NCBI GenBank assembly: GCA_964606695.1
Contig: CAZSHG010000010.1
Location: 41,061 to 105,060 of the forward strand
DNA from: CAZSHG01 sp964606695 [NCBI: uncultured bacterium]
GTDB taxonomy: Bacteria; UBP14; UBA6098
Reading direction: 5' to 3'
DNA length: 64,000 nucleotides
A program made the translations under genes and the position numbers. Positions 42,701-49,644 of the stretch are shown here, piece after piece; position 1 is the stretch's first letter; the number at the start of each line of letters is the position of its first letter. Below the pieces are notes generated by a model. That model ran no database searches, was not told the DNA's origin, and was given only the letters and a program-made list of their open reading frames with translations.

Positions 42701-42808
42701 CAACAACCTCAACTCAACGTCGTCCCGAAAAGCGGAAGCGGGGATATACCCGAGGAGGAAATAATCACGACCGAACCCGCGATCCCGTCGGGCGAAGTCC
42801 CCAATTAG
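39791..42808 (+). CDS. DUF2723 multi-pass membrane protein with C-terminal TPR repeats (GT-C-like)
   Basis: 1005 aa. Two helices at the N-terminus precede the DUF2723 core, marked by TVPFWDCGEFIACSHSLSVPH and PPGAPLFLLLGR (about 100-135). About twelve membrane helices follow up to residue 570. Then a soluble part begins with NSCDKNSVLFTNGDNDTFPLW, followed by a C-terminal TPR region (about 815-980). DUF2723 proteins are GT-C-fold relatives proposed to be protein O-mannosyltransferases in Bacteroidota, which fits glycosylation of secreted surface proteins. The next gene, a GT4 glycosyltransferase, begins 3 bp downstream. Confidence 0.88.
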   Translation: MPHVNRIILTHVFIWFTACVASGIITAILASRKGQSGLKWFFLGAVAPFVSIIAITRTKEIPSGTDFHISDSGYKVMRRWYAALVVFIAFVVYAQTAQPTVPFWDCGEFIACSHSLSVPHPPGAPLFLLLGRLTSMLPLDWMAPLWGLEELTVAHKMNLLSGFFNALAIGFLFLIITRIVSKFFIIVNSVSEYAITLVAGLVGSLLAAFAYTYWNNAVEAEVYGPAMMITNLVVYLSMLWYEKREKPDSDRYLVAIPFLLYLGISIHLTTMIILPPIFLFVIFSSPEKRKDPFFWLTWLILFSVATTFGMFLWAIAFGLVFTLIGAIATHLSSPGKGRSKARRMSRRLGLAFITLFLATMAFGLSLYTIIRSSHDPLIDENDPETIEGFADYMDRKQYGQESMWELMFKRKGLWKNQLGNHPRMGFWGFFRIQWSDIKTSANGLIPFAIALFAIFYFAPKHKQFWLLLFLALLVCTLGLVIYINFSDGTQGIKLEVRDRDYFFTPGYMFFSAWIGIGIAAILAIFDKLRKQAKLSEIFTLVILGIFTFLPAIPLKANWFSHDRSGNYIPHDYAYNILNSCDKNSVLFTNGDNDTFPLWFLQVVKQERDDVCIANLSLLNTNWYIKQLKTRIHYKYNGTTSSGRIVEGKIWADNELDLKTKLNARSISINSNEVIEKRNQFGHDFVNIEFSDERIDMLQPYRTSSGEIVRVQDIMVKHLIENTEISLKVKPYSEPDSTGRAADTVYNFDPPVYFAVTVSPDNKLNYGPYLRMEGLAYRLTGKAGERQVEPDIMRDYLFNKYLFRGLKDPEICKDENSEKLLQNYTTAFMTLALEYKTNDELEKAQEVMDRAWDKLPYDWRVAMFSADIYSTAGEWDKFDELFELAMEKDSANIRLIRVFADVAYQRGNEDKLNRILERAREANPDDRTLFRASIGYMYQLGQVQEMNEAIEKWVAKHPEDEELRRYLDQIKQQPQLNVVPKSGSGDIPEEEIITTEPAIPSGEVPN

Positions 42809-42811
42809 AAT

Positions 42812-43954
42812 ATGAAAAAGCGGATCCTTATAATAAACTGGCAGGATAGGTTGAATCCTTATTTCGGCGGCGCGGAAGTCCATTTGCATGAGATATACGG
42901 GCGTCTTGCTCGCAGAGACGATTACGAGATCACGTTGCTGTGCACGTCGTTTCCGGGGTGTCTGTCCGAGGAAATACTGGACGGTATTCGAGTAATCAGA
43001 AGCGAGGGAAACCGCAACACTTTTAATATGCGGGTTAAACGTGAATACGAGAGGCTACTCAAAGCCGGCAAGGAATTCGATCTCATCATAGAGGATATGA
43101 ATAAAATGCCCTTCATGGCACCGCGCTGGGCGGATGTGCCCGTGGTAACGCAGGTTCATCACTTTTTCGGAAAAACGATCTGGTCAGAATTCCCGTGGTA
43201 TCTATTCCCCTTTCCGCTCTATGTCCTTTGGGGCGAGTGGCGCGCGTTAAGGTTATACGCCCGAACCAAAATCCCCGTCATATCGGTTTCGGAATCTACC
43301 GCGGAGGATCTTATTGAAAACGGCGTCAAACGCGAGAATATATCGATAATTTACAACGGCATATTTACCGAAGTCTATCATCCCGACAATACCGTCGATG
43401 AATTCGAGACACCGACCATCGTCTATCTTGGTCGAATAAAAGCCTACAAAAGGGTGGACGTTATCATTCGCGCCATGCACGCCATCCGCCAGAGAATTTC
43501 GGGGGCGAGATTGGTTATTATAGGTTCCGGCGACGGTCTGCCGGCCCTTCGTAAATTGACCGATACCCTTTCCTTATCCGAGGGGATCGTGAAATTCGCC
43601 GGCTTCGTTTCCGAGGAGGAGAAGGTGGAATATCTTCGCAAAGCCTGGGTGGCGGTTAACACGAGTCCTAAAGAGGGATGGGGGATTGTCGGCATGGAGG
43701 CTCAGGCTTGCGGAACTCCCGTCGTAGTATCGGATGCACCAGGTTTGAGAGAATCCGTAATAGACGGCGAAACCGGTTATCTTTTCCAGTTCGGCGACGT
43801 GGTCGAACTGGCCGACAAAGTATCACAACTCCTCGAATCGCCTGAAAAACGGGCTCAAATGGGTTCGACGGCGGCCCGATGGGCGGAAAAATTCACCTGG
43901 GACAAAGCGGCTGAAGACACGGATAAGCTTATCCGCGAAATCCTCGAAGAATAA
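42812..43954 (+). CDS. GT4-family glycosyltransferase
   Basis: 380 aa, GT-B fold. The N-terminal domain has NPYFGGAEVHLHEI; the C-terminal donor-binding domain has YLGRIKAYKRVDVIIRAM and the E-x7-E segment EGWGIVGMEAQACGTPVV. It likely transfers a sugar from a nucleotide donor to a lipid, glycan or protein acceptor. It sits between the DUF2723 gene and ruvX in a tightly packed plus-strand run. Confidence 0.92.
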   Translation: MKKRILIINWQDRLNPYFGGAEVHLHEIYGRLARRDDYEITLLCTSFPGCLSEEILDGIRVIRSEGNRNTFNMRVKREYERLLKAGKEFDLIIEDMNKMPFMAPRWADVPVVTQVHHFFGKTIWSEFPWYLFPFPLYVLWGEWRALRLYARTKIPVISVSESTAEDLIENGVKRENISIIYNGIFTEVYHPDNTVDEFETPTIVYLGRIKAYKRVDVIIRAMHAIRQRISGARLVIIGSGDGLPALRKLTDTLSLSEGIVKFAGFVSEEEKVEYLRKAWVAVNTSPKEGWGIVGMEAQACGTPVVVSDAPGLRESVIDGETGYLFQFGDVVELADKVSQLLESPEKRAQMGSTAARWAEKFTWDKAAEDTDKLIREILEE

Positions 43955-43956
43955 CG

Positions 43957-44361
43957 ATGCGCGCTCTCGGTATAGATTTTGGGATGAAAAGGGTCGGGCT
44001 GGCCCTGTCCGACCCGGAAATGATTATCGCTTCTCCCTGGAAAACGATCGAATGGCTCGATATCGAAAAACTCGCCGAGGAAATAAATTCCCTCATCGAA
44101 GAGAAGAACGTTGGAATCGTGGTTATCGGGAAACCAATTCACCTTTCCGGCGATGAAAGCGAGATGTCCGAACAGGTGAACGATTTCATTCGAATCCTCA
44201 GTTCTAAGATAGGCGATGTAAGTATAATCGAGATGGACGAACGATTGACTTCCCGGGAGGCCGAAAGGGCGTTGCAGATTTCCGGTGTCAGAACAGGCCA
44301 TAATAAAGCCGCGGTTGACGCAATCGCCGCATCGCTGATTCTCCAGACGTATCTGGAATAG
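43957..44361 (+). CDS. ruvX: YqgF/RuvX family RNase H-fold nuclease (putative pre-16S rRNA nuclease)
   Basis: 134 aa. Motifs: RALGIDFGMKRVGLALSD (first catalytic Asp), VVIGKPIHLSG, DERLTSREAERAL (second acidic site), and NKAAVDAIAASLIL (third Asp). The family processes 16S rRNA 5' ends in E. coli and was earlier described as a Holliday junction resolvase. It precedes mltG, a very common bacterial order. Confidence 0.93.
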   Translation: MRALGIDFGMKRVGLALSDPEMIIASPWKTIEWLDIEKLAEEINSLIEEKNVGIVVIGKPIHLSGDESEMSEQVNDFIRILSSKIGDVSIIEMDERLTSREAERALQISGVRTGHNKAAVDAIAASLILQTYLE

Positions 44362-44365
44362 TCTA

Positions 44366-45430
44366 TTGGTAAAAAGAAACGGTAAAATAGGGTGGATCAT
44401 AGCTATCGTTGCGTTATGCGTTATTATCGCGATAGCGTTCGTCGGTCTGGAACTATACGGCGTATCGGATAAGACGGCGCTGGATGAGCCTATAGTCGTC
44501 GAGGTTCCGCGTGGGTCGAATCTCGGGACAATGGCGGATATTTTCGTTGATGCCGACATGATAGACGCGAGATGGAAATTCATCCTCGCCGCGAGGATAA
44601 CCGGTTTAGACAGGAAACTCCGCGCCGGTCGATATACATTCAAAACACCCCTTTCGCCGACAGACCTCGTCAAACGTCTGACAAAAGGCGGCGCATTCGA
44701 CGTTACCGTGACCTTTCCGGAAGGTTACACCGTATATCAAATAGCCGATATCGCTCACGATAGTCTCGGAATAAATCCCGATTCCATCATATCGCTTTGT
44801 TTTAATCGAGAATTTCTCGATTCGCTGAAAATAAATGCTTCCAGTTGCGAAGGCTATCTCTTCCCGGAAACATACAAACTGCCAGAGGGCCTTTCTGCCG
44901 AATACCTTATCAAACATATGTATTCGCATTTCCTTTCGATCTGGTCGCCGGAATACGAAAAACGCGCTGAGATTAACGGTTTTTCGCGGCATGAGGTTAT
45001 CACACTGGCAAGTATAATCGAGGGGGAAGCCCACGTCGCCTGGGAACAGCCGGTCGTGTCGAGCGTCTATCACAATCGTCTTCGCCGGGGCATGTTGCTT
45101 CAGGCGGATCCTACCGTGATTTACGGCCTACGCAGTTTCGACCGCAAGCTCACCCGCGCCGATCTGGATACGGCTTCGACTCCATACAACACCTATCGTT
45201 TTCCGGGCTTACCGCCAGGACCCATCAATAATCCCGGTCTATCGGCTATAGAAGCGGCATTATGGCCGGATTCGAGCGACTATCTTTATTTCGTTTCAAA
45301 CGAGGATGGAACACATTGGTTTACCAGAACACTGCAGGAACATTACGACGCGATTCACGCAATTCGCTATCGCGGAGAACACGGTCCGCCACCGCATGTT
45401 AACAATCGTAATATTATGATTAATAATTAA
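44366..45430 (+). CDS. mltG: Endolytic peptidoglycan transglycosylase MltG
   Basis: 354 aa from a TTG at 44366. There is one N-terminal membrane helix (about 9-29), then a LysM-like region (VEVPRGSNLGTMADIF) and the YceG catalytic domain with ASIIEGEAH (catalytic Glu219), VSSVYHNRLRRGMLLQADPTVIYG, and NTYRFPGLPPGPINNPG. It cleaves nascent glycan strands in the periplasm. No terminator is obvious downstream; the 45431-45690 gap is AT-rich. Confidence 0.95.
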   Translation: MVKRNGKIGWIIAIVALCVIIAIAFVGLELYGVSDKTALDEPIVVEVPRGSNLGTMADIFVDADMIDARWKFILAARITGLDRKLRAGRYTFKTPLSPTDLVKRLTKGGAFDVTVTFPEGYTVYQIADIAHDSLGINPDSIISLCFNREFLDSLKINASSCEGYLFPETYKLPEGLSAEYLIKHMYSHFLSIWSPEYEKRAEINGFSRHEVITLASIIEGEAHVAWEQPVVSSVYHNRLRRGMLLQADPTVIYGLRSFDRKLTRADLDTASTPYNTYRFPGLPPGPINNPGLSAIEAALWPDSSDYLYFVSNEDGTHWFTRTLQEHYDAIHAIRYRGEHGPPPHVNNRNIMINN

Positions 45431-45694
45431 TTATCTCATATTACTTAGCGTAACACATTATATAATTTCAAAAACACTTCGAGTTTTGCATTAGAAAAAA
45501 TCGAATTATCCCTTGAAAAGCAAGATATTAGCATTTTCATGAAATAATTTTATCGACATATTTTATTGATATTCAATGCATTACGCGCGTAACTTAAAAG
45601 TATTTTGAAAAAGTAGTTGACAATCCACTAATTGGTAAGTAACTTTATAGACGAAACGATGAAAATACCGCCCATAATAATGAAAGGGGGCCGT

Positions 45695-47200
45695 ATGATC
45701 AGGAATATTATAAAAGGCCTTATTGCTGTTGTCGTTATCCTCCCGATGATCGGAGGAACCTGCGGACCACCGTCTTATTATTCGACGGGCGTCTGCGGGC
45801 GGCCATCCAAAGGATCGCCTCATGTCGAGGAGTTGGCTTCCATTGTGAGGATCACGAATCGACCTTCGCACGATTGCACGCCGGACGTCTCTCCTGATGG
45901 AAAGCTGGTTGCATTCTGTTCCTGGGAGCCGCGTAATTATTATGATGTCCCCGTAAGAAACAGACTGGCCGGGGATTTCGATATCTACACGGTCTCGACG
46001 ATGGGAGGCGGCGGTTACCAGAGGATCACAAACAATCCCGCCGACGATTATTATCCCGCCTGGTATCCAGAAAGCGACAGGCTATTGGTTACCAGCGAGA
46101 GGATGGGGTATCCCGCTATCTGGGTGAAACATTTTTCCGGATTGAACGGCACCCAGAAACTATCGTGGGCCGGAACAAGCGATTTCGGCGGAGACGTGAG
46201 CAGGGATTACATCGTTTTCGCGAGTTCTGACCAGCTTTACCCGAGTATCTCGAGTTTTTACTGGCACGTCGAACAGATTCAAAAGACACCGAAATACCCC
46301 GGTAGCAATCCGTATATAGGAGGCAACCCGGAATGGCATCCGAGATGGCATCCGAGGATATATCGAATGGACAGAAACGGCGCGAGATTGACCGATCTCG
46401 GAGTGGGATTAGATCCGCAGATTTCGCCCGACGGTAAGAGAATCGTATATTCAAGTGAAGAGGCGGGGAGCTGGGATATATGGATTATGACTATCGATGG
46501 CACGAAGAAGACTCAGATTACGAGTTATCCCGGAAGCGAAACGGATCCTTGCTGGTCGCCCGACGGAAGATGGATCGCGTATTCGAAGAGCGCCCCAAAC
46601 GCTATAGCCGGAGCGGGGCTTATCAACGATGAATACTGGAATCTGTGGACTACGAATATCGAAACGGGCGAACACGTCCAGAAGACCTTCAGCAGGTGGT
46701 TCCGCGATCTTTCTCCGGCGTGGGGATACGTCGATGAAGGCGAATTCTACCGCGACTATATCTTCTTTCATTCGGACAGAGATAATTGGGAAGGCACGGG
46801 TTTCGATATTTACAGGCTCGACCCGGACATGGGTATAGAAAAATACGATATACCCGACGTCCCCGACGGGAAAATAATCGAAGCACAGCCTGCGGTTAAA
46901 AAAGGCGTGGTCGTTCGCGTATTGAACGGAACTCGCAATACCGACGACGAAGTTCCCAAATGGGCGGCACGAGTAACCGAAAGACTAAATGAATACGGCT
47001 ACAACTGCCTCGAACCCAGGAACACTTTCGTGGAAGTGCCCAATTACATCAAAGTCTATTACAGCGAAGGGCACAAAGACGTCGCGCTAGATATCATTAC
47101 TATAATACCCGATGTTCCGGAAATCAAACCGGTAATCAAACAGATGCCCTCTAATTTCAGATGGAAAGAGGAGGACGTCATTATTGTTCTTGGCAAATAG
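45695..47200 (+). CDS. Exported TolB-like beta-propeller with LytR_C-type C-terminal domain
   Basis: 501 aa from the ATG at 45695, chosen for its GAAAGGGGG site; the frame is open upstream to 45632. The signal segment IIKGLIAVVVILPMIGGTCG could be lipid-modified at Cys, although the lipobox is imperfect. Several PD40/WD40-like blades follow (DVSPDGKLVAF, DPQISPDGKRIVY, DPCWSPDGRWIAYS). The last ~95 residues (VRVLNGTRNTDDEVPKWAARV, YYSEGHKDVALDI, VIIVLG) resemble the LytR/CpsA/Psr C-terminal domain. This TolB-LytR_C combination is unusual. A weak promoter (TTGACA at 45617) lies upstream. Confidence 0.8.
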   Translation: MIRNIIKGLIAVVVILPMIGGTCGPPSYYSTGVCGRPSKGSPHVEELASIVRITNRPSHDCTPDVSPDGKLVAFCSWEPRNYYDVPVRNRLAGDFDIYTVSTMGGGGYQRITNNPADDYYPAWYPESDRLLVTSERMGYPAIWVKHFSGLNGTQKLSWAGTSDFGGDVSRDYIVFASSDQLYPSISSFYWHVEQIQKTPKYPGSNPYIGGNPEWHPRWHPRIYRMDRNGARLTDLGVGLDPQISPDGKRIVYSSEEAGSWDIWIMTIDGTKKTQITSYPGSETDPCWSPDGRWIAYSKSAPNAIAGAGLINDEYWNLWTTNIETGEHVQKTFSRWFRDLSPAWGYVDEGEFYRDYIFFHSDRDNWEGTGFDIYRLDPDMGIEKYDIPDVPDGKIIEAQPAVKKGVVVRVLNGTRNTDDEVPKWAARVTERLNEYGYNCLEPRNTFVEVPNYIKVYYSEGHKDVALDIITIIPDVPEIKPVIKQMPSNFRWKEEDVIIVLGK

Positions 47201-47224
47201 CCACAGGGGTCGCGCAGTTGTAAG

Positions 47225-47257
47225 AAAAAGCCGTCCTTTTCGGGCGGCTTTTTTTAT
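47225..47257 (+). terminator. Intrinsic terminator after the TolB-like gene
   Basis: A 12-bp stem AAAAAGCCGTCC/GGGCGGCTTTTT (one G-T wobble) with a 5-base loop and a T-run, 25 bp after the stop. Confidence 0.9.
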
Positions 47258-47284
47258 CGCTGGAAACGGGGGATAGGTAGAAGA

Positions 47285-47482
47285 CTAATCTTCTTCCAGA
47301 TATTCGTTCAATTCCGCAAGGACTTCATCTACATCCATTCCCTTCGATTCGATGAGTTCGCCTATAGTCCCCCAAACCGGTTCGCCGCACATCGTGCAGT
47401 GAATACGCTTCTGCATGAGCCATTTATTTGATTTCGGATATTTCTCCAGCAGGATATCTACAGGTAAATCCGCTTTGACCAT
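47285..47482 (-). CDS. DUF1858 small redox-disulfide protein
   Basis: 65 aa. It matches the hybrid-cluster-protein-associated DUF1858 family: LPVDILLEKYPKSNKWL, then the redox pair CTMCGEPVWGTIGELIE. The CxxC suggests a thiol/disulfide or metal-binding role in an anaerobe. It is divergent from the AhpD-like gene, 64 bp apart. Confidence 0.88.
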   Translation of the reverse strand: MVKADLPVDILLEKYPKSNKWLMQKRIHCTMCGEPVWGTIGELIESKGMDVDEVLAELNEYLEED

Positions 47483-47546
47483 TACGACTTTCTCCTTATA
47501 TTTGAAATCGAGGCTTTAATATTCACTTTTCGAAAAGGGAGCGCTG

Positions 47547-47903
47547 ATGACAATCGGGCCGAAGGAAATGCGCGAATATCGCGTGAAAATGAACGATCGT
47601 ATCCTCGCCGAGGATCATCTTCCGATAAAACGCTTTTTCAGGCTGGACACTCAGGCCTATCATGAGGGCGCACTCGATTGCAAAACCAAGGAATTGATAG
47701 GCTTATCGGTCAGCGTCGCTTTCAGGTGTAACGATTGCATTTTCTATCATATCGACCGCCTGATGGAACTTGGCGCCGGGAAATCCGAAATTATCGAGGC
47801 TTTGAATATCGCGCTTATTATCGGCGGCAGTATCGTAATTCCGCATCTGCGTTTCGCTTTCGAGACGATTGATGCTATCGAAGCGGAGAAAACCGGCGAT
47901 TAG
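47547..47903 (+). CDS. Carboxymuconolactone decarboxylase / AhpD-like protein
   Basis: 118 aa. The CMD/AhpD core is clear: KTKELIGLSVSVAFRCNDCIFYHIDRLMELG, with the C-x-x-C and following His of alkylhydroperoxidase D-type active sites. Such proteins reduce peroxides or act in detoxification. It converges with, and overlaps by four bases, the DUF3467 gene. Confidence 0.92.
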   Translation: MTIGPKEMREYRVKMNDRILAEDHLPIKRFFRLDTQAYHEGALDCKTKELIGLSVSVAFRCNDCIFYHIDRLMELGAGKSEIIEALNIALIIGGSIVIPHLRFAFETIDAIEAEKTGD

Positions 47904-48214
47904 CCCTTGAAACCTATTGCCCCGCCCGCTTGTGGCGTTTTATCAGGCGTATCGATCTCGCCGAATTTATCCTCGAACTTTTTGATGTTGTCTTTGAGCG
48001 TCCTGAGCAGAAGTTTCGCGTTTACCGGCGTCATGATTATTCGTCCCTGAACTTTCGCCTTGGGATTTCCGGGAACCATGCGCGCAAAATCCAGAACGAA
48101 TTCGCTTGTAGAATGAGTTATCACTGCCAGGTTAGCGTAGATTCCTTCCGCTACTTCTTCCGGTAGCTCGATTTGGATCTGCCGCGGTTTGCCCTGTTGT
48201 TTTTCGTTAGCCAT
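47900..48214 (-). CDS. DUF3467 family protein
   Basis: 104 aa. The family core is present: GIYANLAVITHSTSEFVLDFARMVPG, followed by VQGRIIMTPVNAKLLLRTLKDNIKKFE. The function of DUF3467 is unknown. It lies between a secreted propeller gene upstream and the AhpD-like gene. Confidence 0.9.
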   Translation of the reverse strand: MANEKQQGKPRQIQIELPEEVAEGIYANLAVITHSTSEFVLDFARMVPGNPKAKVQGRIIMTPVNAKLLLRTLKDNIKKFEDKFGEIDTPDKTPQAGGAIGFKG

Positions 48215-48223
48215 TAGTGCTCC

Positions 48224-49483
48224 TTATTTAATAAATGTTATTTTCTCGTAGATATCCAGTCCAGATAATTTAACAAGATATATACCGGATTCGGTTTCAT
48301 TATCGGGTTCCCAAATTAAAGCCTTATTCTCTTCAAGGATATCTATTTGGTCTATTAAACAGCCTTGAATGTTATAAATCTCGATTTGTATGGGCGTATT
48401 GTTATACGTCCCAACGGGCACGTCCACCGCAATCCTAACCGATGAATTGAAAGGATTTGGATAGGCATTTATACTTATATTCGACGGTCTATAACTCTCC
48501 TCGATTCCCGCTAAATCGGACAGGTCGAAACAGTAAAGCGTTCCGTTTTCATCGGCGGCATAAGCTTTGTTTGAGATATTCGATACGTCGATGATATTAG
48601 CGCCATCGGGAACGTAGTAGCCGTCTTCCCAGATAGCCGCGCCGGTTCCGAGATTAACTACCGAGAATCCGTCCGTGCCGGCGGCTACGAGAAGTCTATT
48701 GCCGTCCCACGGCTCGACGTCGTAAACGTTATCATCCCAGAAATCTATCGTCGTAACGCGAATGAGGCTTTCCAAATCGGTAACGTCGATTAACTCGATC
48801 CCCGTATCCCAGACAGCGATAAAGACGAGACCGTCCCGGCGAGCAATCCGAACGGCGTCTCCGGGGAAACTCACGAACGATACGGGATCAGAAGTGTCGT
48901 CGAGGTCCCATGCGGAAAACCCCGTGCCGCTTTCGGCCATCCAAACAGTGCCAGTCGAATTGCCCACGGCATCCATCGCGTATGAGCCTGGTTCGAATGA
49001 AATCAGGGGAGTGGGGCCGGTAGCAATTTCGTAAAGATGAAGGCCGCTGGAATTGCTACAAACGAAGAGCGAATCGCCGTGAGGATAAACCGAACGGGCA
49101 AGCATCGCCGAAGTTACAGTCGATTCCAGCTCGATAGATAGCGGGTTTGTAATGTCGATAACGTGAAATCCGGAAGACCAATCGGCCAGGAAAGCGCAGT
49201 CGCTTTCGCACTCGATCCACCTGCCGGAAAGATGCGTATGGCTTGCCATCGCGAAGCCATCAAAAACAAGGCTATCAACCACGAATAATCCGCCACCGCA
49301 GACATATTCGACCGAATACAGTTTGGGTTGCTTGGCGAAGGCGTAGATATAGCCATCGTGCGTATCGACTCCGCGCAGTTCGTCCAGTTCGACCGACATC
49401 TCCAGATTGACATTGAGCGAATCTACAGCGAATGTGCACGAAAATAAAACCGTTGCCACAAAGAAAATAAATACTAAACGCAT
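48224..49483 (-). CDS. Secreted beta-propeller (LVIVD-like) protein with type IX-style sorting tail
   Basis: 419 aa. The signal peptide is RLVFIFFVATVLFSCTFA. The body consists of propeller blades with V-I-D-(V/I)-(T/S) closures (FHVIDITNPLSI, IELIDVTDLESL, IIDVSNISNKAYA), as in LVIVD-repeat proteins. The C-terminal ~80 residues are a sorting tail: AYPNPFNSSVRIAV, IEIYNIQGCLID, SGIYLVKLSG, ITFIK. Cell-surface or secreted location is inferred. The gene is divergent from the C10 peptidase gene. Confidence 0.85.
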   Translation of the reverse strand: MRLVFIFFVATVLFSCTFAVDSLNVNLEMSVELDELRGVDTHDGYIYAFAKQPKLYSVEYVCGGGLFVVDSLVFDGFAMASHTHLSGRWIECESDCAFLADWSSGFHVIDITNPLSIELESTVTSAMLARSVYPHGDSLFVCSNSSGLHLYEIATGPTPLISFEPGSYAMDAVGNSTGTVWMAESGTGFSAWDLDDTSDPVSFVSFPGDAVRIARRDGLVFIAVWDTGIELIDVTDLESLIRVTTIDFWDDNVYDVEPWDGNRLLVAAGTDGFSVVNLGTGAAIWEDGYYVPDGANIIDVSNISNKAYAADENGTLYCFDLSDLAGIEESYRPSNISINAYPNPFNSSVRIAVDVPVGTYNNTPIQIEIYNIQGCLIDQIDILEENKALIWEPDNETESGIYLVKLSGLDIYEKITFIK

Positions 49484-49644
49484 ATTTCTCCTCCAATTGA
49501 ATTTTTCAAAATATAAAGCTAATTTTCCTTCAGGTCAAGGTTCGCTTTGATCCTTTTTTCAATTTACCTACGAAAAATCCTTGAAAAAGGTCGCTTATTA
49601 ATTAACATTGTTTGATACACGATTCTCAAATATAGGGAAAAAAC

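Noticed and set aside
45617-45645. Promoter candidate TTGACA-N17-TAACTT ahead of the TolB-like gene
   Set aside because: The -35 is perfect but the -10 is poor, so it was mentioned only in the gene entry and not listed as a feature.
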